Source: Paratinospora sagittata
Taxonomy: Eukaryota; Streptophyta; Magnoliopsida; Ranunculales; Menispermaceae
Length of the DNA: 64,000 bases
Assembly (NCBI GenBank): GCA_035771175.1
Contig: CM069590.1
Coordinates: 61,605,997-61,669,996 of the forward strand
Direction: 5' to 3'
Shown here in pieces: positions 54,484 to 64,000 of the stretch. The notes beneath the pieces were generated by a model, which saw only the letters and a program-made list of their open reading frames with translations, did no database searches and had not been told where the DNA came from. The translations under genes and the position numbers were made by a program. Numbering within the stretch: the stretch's first letter is position 1; every line of letters starts with the position of its first letter.

Positions 54484-55511
54484 TTAGGCACTCCGAGCTC
54501 GTGAGATGTTGATCAAGTCCAAACAATGTTGGAACTTGATTCCTATAGCCACCTTTGTAAGCATATCTGCGAGGTTATCTGCAATCATGATCTTTTGCAG
54601 AAGAATACTCCCTTCTTCTACTATTTCTCGAACAAAATGAAAACGAACATCAATATGCTTCGTTCGACTGTGATGAACTTGGTTCTTTGCCAAACAAATG
54701 GCACTCTGGCTGTCGCAGAAAACTTTAACATTCTTCTGCACAATTCCCAAGTCTTTAGTCAATCCATGAAGTCAGATTGCTTCCTTGAAAGCTTCCGTTA
54801 CTGCCATGTACTCTGCCTCTGTAGTAGACAAAGCAATTGTTGACTATAGTGTTGATCTCCAACTCACTGGTCATCCTGCCATAGTTAAAACATAACCAGT
54901 AGTAGATCTGCGCTTGTCAAGATCTCCAGCATAGTCTGAATCCACATATCCGACTTGATGCTTACAACTTTTTTTATCTCTCTCGAACTTTAAACCAATA
55001 TCCACAGTACCATGAATATACCGTAGAATCCATTTCACTGCTTGCCAGTGGCCTTTACCGGGGTTGTGTATGTAACGACTTACCATACTTACAACATGTG
55101 AAATGTCTGGTCTGGTACACACTATAGCATACATCAAGGCACCAACTGCATTTGCATATAGAATATTCTCCATTTGCTTCTTCTGATCCTCGGAATTTGG
55201 TGACATTGATGAACTTAGCTTGAAATGTGGTGCCAATGGCGTGCTCACAGGTTTTGTGTCATTGCCAATGCCAAAAGTTTGAAGAACTTTCTTCAAATAC
55301 TGAGTCTAAGTCAAACAGATTGTACTTTTGGCCCTGTCTCGAGTTATCTCCATCCCGAGAGTTTTTCTGGCCTCGCCAAGATCCTTTATTTCAAACTCTG
55401 AGTTCAATTGAGCCTTTAGTTTGTTGATCTCCACCTTGCTTTGAGATGCGATTAACATATCATCTACATATAAAAGCAAGTAGATAAATGTACCATCTTG
55501 AAGTTTGCGAT
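54484..55511 (-). pseudogene. Copia reverse transcriptase C-terminus and RNase H remnant
   Basis: Minus-strand frame with the RT active site LYVDDMLIA, KDLGEARKTLGMEI, the YLKKVLQTFGI block, then the RNase H-type DSDYAGD, TTEAEYMA and a terminal KHIDVRFHFVRE. Four in-frame stops interrupt it (near 55305, 54868, 54847 and 54781). Family comparison puts each at a CAG or TGG codon changed to TAG or TGA, i.e. C-to-T or G-to-A transitions. The reading frame is otherwise kept. The missing middle of the RT is on the other side of the solo LTR. Confidence 0.85.
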
Positions 55512-57517
55512 TGTAACACCCCGTAATTTTAGTTAAATACATACGATAAATTATACGTATATCGAGATGTATGATACGCGTATGTTATACATAGAAGCCA
55601 AGTATATGCGTGTATGATATACGCGTGTATAAAATACATGCTATATTTAAGGAATATGAGCAAATAAATAAAATTATTAAATAAAGAATATAAGTTTTAT
55701 TAGTTGAATGGGTTGGTTAATTGGATATGTGGATTGGAGTGGAATTAAATTAATTAATAGATGGGGAAGTTGCTTTAATAAGTTTAATAAGGTGAATGGG
55801 AGTTATTTAATTAAGAGGCTTTGAAAGCATAGGATCATTGTTTAATATATATTGTTAATCTCTCTCTCATTCTAATCCTTATATCTTTCACGTCATTCTC
55901 TCACATTTCTCTCTCACACGTTAAACAAAAAAAAACAAAAAACAAAAAGAAAGAGAAGAAGAACCAGAGAGCGAGAGAACGGAGAGAAAGAAGAGAAAAA
56001 AATGGGGACGCGAGATTTTCGCCGAATCGAGACCCACGGTAACTATTTTTCACTCTATTTCTTCATGAAATTACTATCTAAGCTAGATGTAACGATTCTA
56101 GCGGACTAATTTTAGCTATGGGAGCCGTTTTGCGGCGTTTTGACAAATTGGGGTTTTGACCCAACGTGAATAAAGAATTCGCTAGAAAGATAGAAAAACA
56201 CTCTCTAGACTATAGGGACCCCGAATATGTGGTTAGATTTCATTTCATGATTTTTGGAAACCATTTGACAATTTTAATACAATTTACATCTTTAGGATGA
56301 ATAGTGAATAGCATTGTGAACAGTGATTTGAAATCATAAATTCGTAGAGAACTGAATTCCGGACGTTTCGATACTACGATCGTGATTTTTGGATATGATT
56401 TGATATTTTTAGTAGCTACCGATATGATAAATGACGATTCTCATGATAATCTATGGTTAATTTCAGTGTTTAAATTGAGAGCTTAAGGGCATGGATAAAC
56501 GCTCTTGAGGAAGCAATGACGTTTATTGTTGCTCGATTTTAGAGGTTGGCTTAGAAACCCCGTGTAACCACTGTGAGTATAGTTTTCTTGATTTGGTTCT
56601 TGTATGGCATTGTACGCATATAAAATGTTTGATTGTATGCACGTTATATTTATATATAATGCATTGAATTTTATGGAGCATGCAAACTGATTTTAGCAAT
56701 TGGAGTTTGTAATGATGTCATTTCGTTAGGAATTAGACCCGGATGAGGTTTTGCGAGTCCTCATTGTCAATAGGTCTATCCTAACAAGGGTTGCGATCCT
56801 TGAAATGACTGTGAATTGGGTAATGAGAGGTTGTGACTACCTTGTAACGGCCATACAAGGGTTAGACCCGCTCTCTTGCCTTGCGGAGGAGGGAGATTGT
56901 GCATTGTGTTATTGAAAACTCATGCAATTTATGATGTTGATATGTATAATATATTCGTTGAATGATGCATGTGTTGAATAAGTGTTTGAAATGATTTTAA
57001 ATGTCATATTTCTCTAAATGTATATAATTGTCATCTCAAGAACTATATTCATTGAGTTGTTGTTTGCTCACCCCATTACCTCCAATATTTCAGGTATTGA
57101 GTCGAAGGGAAAAGGAAAAATCCGGGAGTGATAATCACGTGAGCCTTCTTCTGGTATGTGTATGTATGCTTGGAGGAAATAGATTATATTTTTGTTATTT
57201 TGATATGTATAATTATCACACACTATATATATGTAATATCACCTAGATTGGTTGTGTGGTAATATTATATGATGAAATGAGATGATCATAGATATTTATC
57301 AGGTGAGAATTTAATTTGTGGAATGAATGGAATGATTATAGAGATCTATATTGGATTTGATTTGTGGTATATTAAAAAAAAAATTGCTGTAACTTTTGAG
57401 AATTATTGTGAAACTACGTGAAGGCTGACAGTGTATTGTATACTATATATGGGTATGCACAGTGTATAGTACACTGTGCCGGTCATGACGTCGGCCTACG
57501 TCAAGGGCGTCGTGACG
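55512..57517 (-). mobile_element. Solo gypsy LTR nested in the copia RT
   Basis: 2006 bases inserted in the RT coding region, flanked by a 5-base target duplication GCGAT (55507-55511 and 57518-57522). On the plus strand it begins TGTAACACCCCG; on the minus strand it begins GTCACGACGCCC after one altered terminal base. It matches the LTR at 32175-34306 in order and motifs when read on the minus strand. No internal gypsy sequence is present, so it is a solo LTR left by LTR-LTR recombination. Confidence 0.9.
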
Positions 57518-57522
57518 GCGAT

Positions 57523-59419
57523 AGTAGACACAATGATCAAACTGACTCCGGGTATATTTCTGCCCTTGGATGAAGCTGTCAAATCGCTTGTACCACTGTC
57601 TCGGTGACTGCTTCAGGCCATACAATGACTTGCTCAACTTGCAAGCCCAATTCTCTCTTCCTGGTACTTTGAATCCATCTGGTTGAGACATATATATCTC
57701 CTCTTCTAAATTACCATGCAGAAAAGCAGTTTTGACGAGTTGGGCCAACTCGAGATCAAACTGTGCAACCAAAGCCAATAATATTCGAATTGACGAATGC
57801 TTAACAACTGGAAATGCATATGCAACCATGTCAGTGTACCAAGCAGGTTTGCGAATTTCTCTTTGTGGTCGACTGGTGGCAATTGATTCTGGTTGTTGAC
57901 TGATGTCTGGTCCTGGAGCCTCCACCTCAACTGAGATTTCCTCCTTGTGTTCTTCAGGATGGTTGGATATCTCTGTTGACTTGCCAGGAGTTACTGGAAT
58001 ATCTAACTCCACCTGCTGAGGCAAAGCTGGATCTCGATTTTCTTTATCAGAAACTGTATGCTTTAACATCACAGATTCGTCAAAAGTTACATCTCGACTT
58101 TGTACAATCTTCTTTGACTCAGGGTTCCATAGTCGGAAAGCCTTAACTCCTTCACTAAAGCCCATGAAAATCGTTTTCTTGGACCTAGGATCCAGTTTGG
58201 ATTCCTTCACATGAAAATATGCAGTGCATCCAAAAATGTGCAGAGATTTATAATCTGAAAAGGGTTGTCTAGACCATACCTCATTAGGAGTTTTTCCATC
58301 TAGTGTTGTTGTCGGAAGTCTATTGATGATATAAGAGGCATATGACAAAGTTTCAGCCCAAAATGCCTTGCTCAGTCCAGAATGAGATAACATGCAGCGA
58401 ACTTTATCTACCAAAGTACGATTCATGCGTTCAGCAACACCGTTTTGTTGTGGCGTGCCTGGGACTGTGAAATGTCTGACTATCCCTTCATTCTCACAAA
58501 TTTTCTGAAATAGGTCTGACTTGTATTCTCCTCCATTATCAGATCTGAGCCTCTTGATCTTCCTTCCTGTTTGGGTTTCTACCATTTTCTTCCATATAAG
58601 AAAGATATCTAGCACTTCATCTTTATGCTTCATGGTATAAACCCAAACACAGCGTGAGAAATCATCAATGAAAGTAACAAACCAACGTTTACCGCCCAAT
58701 GAAGCATTTTGAGAGGGTCCCCAAACGTCGGTATGAACATAATTCAATGTTCCTTTTGTGCGGTGGATTGCAGTTCCAAACTTGACTCTCGTCTGCTTGC
58801 CTAAGATACAGTGCTCGCAGAAGTCAAGTTTCCCGGTCTTTGCACCTTTCAAAGAACCTTGCTTTATCAAGGTTTGAAGAGCCTTATCTTCAACATGTCC
58901 GAGCCGCATGTGCCAAAGTCGGGAAGTGTCCGATGAAACATCATTAGAACTGGTGCAAGCTGATACACTTCTGATAACTGTGTGTCCGTCAAGGAAATAG
59001 AGATTTTCTTTCTGAGTACCCTTCATGGCCAAGAGTGCTCCACGTACAACCTTCAGAACTCCACCTTCAATGGTTACCTTGTAACCGCTGAAATCAAGGA
59101 CTCCTAAGGATATCAGATTTTTCGTCAGATCTGGGACATATCTGACTTCCGTGAGCCGTCTTGTTGTACCGTCATGCATCTTAAGTCGTATAGTTCCAAT
59201 ACCCTTTGTTTGGCAGGTATTGTTGTTGCCTATGAGCACGACTCCTCCATCGAACTCATCCAATTTAGAGAACCAATGTCGATGCGGACACATATGATAG
59301 GAACATCCGGAATCTAATATCCATCTATCAGACTGATTGTCTATCGATGAAACTAAGAATGTAAAAGCTTCTTCAGCCTTCTTCTTCAGGTAGAGTCGGT
59401 TCTCTACGTTTTTCGTCAT
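57523..59419 (-). pseudogene. Copia protease-integrase-RT polyprotein, internally deleted
   Basis: A long open minus-strand frame. In order: protease DSGCSYHMC; integrase zinc finger HMRLGH ... CEHC; integrase core with DVWGP, IDDFSRCVWVY and SDNGGEY; GTPQQNGVAERMNRTL; then the RT part KTAFLHGNLEEEIYM and SLYGLKQSPRQWYKRF. The sequence passes straight from AFPVV to KHSSIRILLALV, so the N-terminal RT segment (roughly 90 residues in relatives) is missing, with FPVV-like microhomology at the joint. It ends at the solo LTR after FDHCVYYR. Mobility would need other elements' proteins. Confidence 0.88.
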
Positions 59420-59700
59420 GTACTTGTCCTCCAGTTTCCTCCAGTTTCCTCCAGTTTCTTCCAGAGACTGTTGTCATAGTTTCTTTCATTTCAAAGTACT
59501 TCTGATCTTTCGCCAAACAGAGTCGGATTGTTCCACAAGCTTGACGATTTACAAAATTCCAATCATCATCGGACATATCTTTGGGCTTGGTTTCCAAGGC
59601 GATATGTGATCCTTCCTAGAATAATAAATCTTGAACTTCGCATTGCCACATGCCAAAGTTGTTGGTGCCGTTGAATTTCTCCACCTCGAACTTGGCGTTG
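59373..59700 (-). pseudogene. Copia gag remnant
   Basis: Contains gag N-terminal blocks (ETKPKDMSDDDW, RQACGTIRLCLAKDQKY) but after KETMTT jumps to sequence next to the protease. Most of gag, including the zinc knuckle, is deleted. Frameshifts affect the first part. Confidence 0.75.
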
Positions 59701-59919
59701 GACACAGAACTTCTTTGCCAAGGCTTGTTTGTGCTTGGGATTTCCTCCGCCATTAAGACCGAAGATATGTATGACGCCGAAAAATGCTTGAAAAATGATA
59801 AACAACTCCAACTAAGCTATATCAATAACTTAGGAGCTGAATCTGCAGAAATTGATTGCACGGTTGCGTCCGGAACGGTCAAAAATGGTAGAAACGAGTC
59901 CGACTTTGCTGAAATCAGA

Positions 59920-60305
59920 CGGATAAATAGTATCAAGCCGGATGAACAGTACCGGGTCGGATGAACAGTATCGAGCCGGGGAATGAACAGTATTGGACCT
60001 GAAAAACAGTATCAGGTCGGATAAAACAATATCGGTCCTGATAAACAGTATCTGACCGGATAAACAGTATCGGGTCGGATAAACAGTATCGGGTCGGATA
60101 AACAATATTATGCCGGATAAAACAGTATTAGGCTTGAAAAACAGTATCGGACCAAACGGGCTGGGGCCGAGATGAACAGTAACAAATAGAGTGGGGCTGG
60201 GCCGAGATGAACAGTGTCAGGGCCGACCGGGCTGAGGTGGCGGATGAACAATGTCGGGCAGATTGGTCGGATCTGGGTCTGATCAGTTCGGATGAACAGC
60301 ATCGG
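59920..60305. repeat. Degenerate ~19-bp minisatellite in the copia leader
   Basis: About fifteen imperfect copies of a unit close to CGGATAAACAGTATCGGGT lie between the primer-binding site and gag. The most regular copies are at about 60030-60110. It is not part of a reading frame and differs in GC content from its surroundings. Confidence 0.85.
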
Positions 60306-60520
60306 CAAACGCTGTACAGGGATCAAACTTTGATCGGCTCCTGGGAACTCGTTTCTTGTCCGTTTTTCTCACCGTTTGTTGCGTTAGACTCCTGAAAACA
60401 AGAGCTACCTCCACGGGTGATCAGAAAACAGTTTCGATCACTTTTACAGAATCTCAAAATTTTTGATGTTGTCTCGAAAAATTCGACAGAGGGTCTGTTT
60501 TTCTTTCAAAGCTTAACCTC

Positions 60521-60533
60521 GTCTCTGATACCA
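60521..60533 (-). other. Primer-binding site of the copia element
   Basis: Minus strand TGGTATCAGAGAC, complementary to initiator methionine tRNA, lies a few bases inside the 5' LTR and fixes the element's orientation as minus. Confidence 0.85.
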
Positions 60534-60539
60534 ATTTAT

Positions 60540-60896
60540 TGTGCGTAATCGTGGTAAAGCATTAAAGAAAAAAAAATACAACAATATTTAACGTGGTTCG
60601 TCAAATTGCCTACGTCCACGGGAGGCAGCACTCTTCTATTACTTCACCCTTAGGTGGATCTTTCAGATAGGATCTCTTGAATTAGATCTCTCAAAATAGA
60701 TCTCAGGAATGGATCTTACAGAAATAGATCTCACTGAACATGAATTTAAAGAATGAAGTAAAACTCTATTTATAAGAGTATGCATAGGCATTTTCGTAAA
60801 TATAAATATATATAATAATATATTTAACTATTATGGGGCAAACAATTCGGCGCGGCGCCGAATATGGTGACCAACAAGGTGGCCGCCCGCGTGGGC
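60540..60896 (-). mobile_element. 5' LTR of the copia element, truncated in its hairpin
   Basis: Matches 53975-54331 but stops in the right arm of the GGTGGCCGCCC hairpin (60878-60896) and lacks about 47 terminal bases. PRP-B sequence follows directly at 60897. No target-site duplication pairs with the other end. Confidence 0.85.
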
Positions 60897-61809
60897 TTCT
60901 GCTACCGCAACGACAAGTCTGTTAAGGTCAATGGCGTCATAGAATGCTCTGATTGCACTCCAAATAATGTTGAAACTAGCCATGTTTTATCTTGCTCGAG
61001 TAATCCAATATAAATTAAGGATTTATATATTATGGCTCAATACATATATATATATATAAGCTCACTTAAATTGATCATAATTGTATGCTTAATTTTTTGC
61101 AGGGCATCAAGTTGCCATTTCTTGCAAGGCTGAAGAAGGAAAGTTAGAAACAAGAGGAGTTGGTGAGATCAAAGAAAGGAAATTCAAAGTAGATCTTCCG
61201 AATGATATCACGGACGAAAGCGGGCATTTAAAGGAGGAATGCTTTGCAGAACTCCAAACAGCTGAATCAAACACAGTTTGTCCCAAATCTGATGAAGGTC
61301 TAGAGGCCTCAAAGATCTTCTTCAAGTCCAGTGAAAATGGAAAGCACATATTAGGCCTCAAGGGAAAATTGGTGTTCTTTCAAACTTCATGCACATCAGC
61401 CTTCTCAAAACGCTTTTTCGAGCACCCATTACTGAAAATAGCCTTTAAGAAACCTTTCATACCACCAATTCCTAAGTATATACCTCGGGTCATTTATAAG
61501 AAGCCTTATCATAATCTTCCACCATTGCCCAAGAAGCCTCTTACACCGTATGTTCCCAAATATAATCCTAAGCATCCTCCTCTTCGAGTTGAGCCTTTTC
61601 CACCCCGCTCTAGCTTTCCACTACTATTTGGTGGACTTCCACCAACTCCTAAGGTCCCTCTCGTGGATGACAACTATTTGCTTCCTCATCACAAGAAGCA
61701 TTTCCCTCCTTTGCACAAGTTTAAGTCCATTCCTCACAAGATACCTCACCCTACGCACATAAGCATCCCCACATACCTGGAATTCCTCCAGAACACCATG
61801 CTTAGTTAG
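60897..61809 (+). pseudogene. PRP-B copy 3, 5'-truncated
   Basis: Starts inside exon 1 (TTCTGCTACCGC, in the signal-peptide end) and continues to the donor after 60999, the intron with intact acceptor at 61101-61102, and a fully open exon 2 (61103-61809, 235 codons including stop) with the Pro-rich tail. It lacks the start codon, promoter and first 27 or so codons. It does not share the 4-base deletion of copy 2 or the TAG and acceptor lesions of copy 1, so it derives from a different unit. Confidence 0.85.
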
Positions 61810-62329
61810 GCATTTTTGGCTAGCTCCCTGCAACATCTAGTGTTTCCAGCGCCTGATCTAAAGGCCTTTGATGCAAGTAATTTAGAAATAAAGTCGTATT
61901 GGAATAGTGTATGTAACAAAGTGGATAGTTTTTTTTTTGCCAAAGGATAACAAAGCGGATAGTTAACGTTGGCAAAATACGTAACTGAAAGTATCTTTTG
62001 AGCCTGTGCAATGAATATGAGTATTATATGTTTCTTAATCATTTACACTCATTAATGCTGTTCTATATAATGGTGTGTGAATTGTTAAAAGATATGGCAC
62101 TCTTCTTTATACACAATAGAAAACCAACAACTTTAGTCTTTTATATTGAACTAGGAACAACATTCGTTTGACTTGAAAACAGACCAGATGGAGGAGAAGA
62201 AAAAAAAAAAAAAGCAGAGATATAAAATAAGATACAAGCATTGTGAAAAGTTATTGAAGACGGAAAATAACAGCAACAAGGCAGATAACATATAAAGAGA
62301 AGGATCTCTGATTCTTCCATCTAGGCCTG

Positions 62330-63368
62330 CTAATTCTCTTCACCTTCATCCTCATATTCACCTTCCTCGTCGTCCTCAACAGTAGCATCCTGATACTGCT
62401 GATACTCTGCCACCAGATCGTTCATGTTGCTCTCAGCCTCTGTGAACTCCATCTCATCCATGCCTTCCCCAGTGTACCAATGCAAAAATGCCTTTCTCCT
62501 GAACATGGCTGTAAACTGTTCACTCACTCTCCTGAACATCTCCTGAATTGAAGTAGAGTTCCCAACAAATGTTGATGCCATCTTAAGCCCCATTGGTGGT
62601 ATGTCACATACGCTAGACTTCACATTGTTTGGTATCCACTCCACGAAGTAGGAAGAGTTCTTGTTCTGCACATTTATCATCTGCTCATCAACCTCCTTAG
62701 TACTCATCTTCCCCCTGAACATGGCCGAGGCAGTGAGGTAGCGGCCATGGCGAGGGTCTGCAGCGCACATCATGTTCTTGGCATCCCACATCTGCTGTGT
62801 CAGCTCTGGGACCGTAAGAGAGATGTACTGCTGGGATCCACGGGAGGTGAGCGGAGCAAAGCCAACCATAAAGAAATGGAGACGTGGGAAGGGGATAAGG
62901 TTCACAGCCAGCTTACGAAGATCAGAGTTCAGCTGCCCAGGAAACCTGAGGCAGCATGTCACCCCACTCATGGTTGCAGAAATCAAGTGATTCAGATCAC
63001 CAACTGCAAAACGCATACATATTGCAAGCCAATTATTAGTTTTTTTTCTTTCTTGTTTTGGAGTAGAATATTCTCTGTATGTGATATGTAACACTTACAG
63101 CTTGGGGTGCTAAGCTTCAGGGTCCTGAAGCAAATGTCATAGAGCGCTTCGTTGTCAAGGACCATGCACTCATCAGCATTTTCCACCGACTGGTGAACCG
63201 AGAGGGTAGCGTTGTAGGGTTCCACAACTGTGTCTGAGACTTTCGGAGACGGGAATACTGAGAAGGTAAGCATCATCCTGTCTGGGTACTCCTCTCTCAT
63301 CTTTGATATCAGCAGGGTTCCCATGCCAGAGCCAGTTCCTCCTCCAAGTGAGTGGCACACCTGAAAAC
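62330..63368 (-). pseudogene. Beta-tubulin fragment (exons 2-3), unit 2
   Basis: Exon 2 at 63368-63099 and exon 3 at 63003-62330, both open and with the same sizes and phases as in unit 1. Residues here follow the beta-tubulin consensus better ([26 protein letters not shown]). Exon 1 is again missing up to the unit edge at 63895, so neither copy can give a normal tubulin. The intact parent gene may lie beyond the right end of the window. Confidence 0.85.
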
Positions 63369-63895
63369 CTGGCAGTATCCAGAGAAAAGATAAAACGACC
63401 ATATCAGTCGATGGTTGTCCATTTTGTAACGATTAATAATTGTCGCACTAAAATTTGGGACTCTTTTTAAACTCTAATTCGCTTGTAAGAGTTCAGACAT
63501 CGTTAACTTAGTAGACTTTCAACTTGAGATCATAGAGGGCAGAATATTGTTCTTAAACTCTGCATTCCCTATTTATGCCAGGTGAATGCAAGGGATCAAA
63601 GACAAGCATTTCGCAGTTTATTTGGCAGTTACTTTATTCAATCACGAAGGAGGTCCATAAGTACTTTCAGACCAATTTGGTTTAATAATAGCAAAATGAA
63701 AGCTTTATATAGTATAACTAAACGGGGATTGCTATTTTAACTCCAAAAATGTGCAACTACAACTACACCTTCATGCTTATTGAATCATTTATTACACACA
63801 TTAAAGTGTAATTGAGTTGCAATGGACATGAAAGCGTAGTTGCAATTGAGTTGCACTTTTTCTAGTACGAATAGCATTTCCCATAACATTATTAG

Positions 63896-64000
63896 GTGTG
63901 TGATTGGATGAATATTTGAGCAATTTAAGATTCTAGCACCAACCTGAACTTGTAGTTGTGAAATAAATGTCTCCAAATGTTGGTTGAGATCATTTAATTT
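63896..64000. repeat. Start of repeat unit 3
   Basis: The last 105 bases repeat 47114-47218 almost perfectly (GTGTGTGATTGG ... TCATTTAATTT), so the array continues beyond the window. Confidence 0.88.

Larger units (their letters stand above)
47114..63895. repeat. Tandem array, repeat unit 2 (enlarged by insertions)
   Basis: Same order of parts as unit 1. The span is 16.8 kb because of the copia block (53975-60896). Removing it and the roughly 238 bases of PRP-B present on both sides leaves about 9.62 kb, close to unit 1 (9.60 kb). Confidence 0.88.

Noticed and set aside
56000..57246. Plus-strand ORFs inside the solo LTR
   Set aside because: Lie in an LTR, short, and without any domain.

Overview
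The window is nuclear DNA of a flowering plant, most likely a eudicot. It is AT-rich, with intron-containing genes that have GT/AG junctions, plant-specific families (calcium-dependent protein kinase, bHLH121-type factor, Ole e 1/proline-rich proteins) and many plant retrotransposons. I cannot name the species. Exon borders were set by hand from reading frames, splice consensus and family knowledge.

Left part (1-32 kb) is mostly ordinary genes: the 3' exon of an unidentified lysine-rich nuclear-type protein (to 3089); 5.9 kb of AT-rich spacer with a large fold-back repeat; a 12-exon CPK28-type kinase (8980-16205, +); a bHLH121/URI-type transcription factor (17881-20703, -) that shares a 495-bp intergenic region head-to-head with a translocon-associated protein alpha gene (21199-24766, +); and two tandem paralogues (25878-27449 and 30496-31859, +) of an uncharacterised coiled-coil protein with a C-terminal DLN (EAR-like) motif.

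The middle (32-37.5 kb) holds a Ty3/gypsy element cut short in gag: one 2.13-kb LTR, primer-binding site and partial gag. A poorly understood spacer follows, with a weak fold-back.

The right part (37.5-64 kb) is a tandem array with a repeat unit of about 9.6 kb. Unit 1 is 37519-47113, unit 2 is 47114-63895, and a third begins at 63896. Each unit carries, in order: an intact Ole e 1-like/proline-rich gene (type A), a SINE, a hAT-type MITE, a 5'-truncated LINE, a decayed type-B proline-rich gene, and a beta-tubulin fragment on the minus strand that lacks exon 1. The LINE sits exactly at the start codon of the type-B gene, so that ATG is part of the target-site duplication. Unit 2 is enlarged by a Ty1/copia element, itself split by a solo gypsy LTR. 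The copia right junction falls in an LTR palindrome and is fused to a different copy of the type-B gene, which suggests loss of roughly one repeat unit.

The most interesting content is this array: intact type-A genes beside type-B genes that each carry different lesions, a LINE target site whose two copies agree within each unit but differ between units, and a deletion apparently anchored on a hairpin. No rRNA, tRNA or CRISPR feature was seen.
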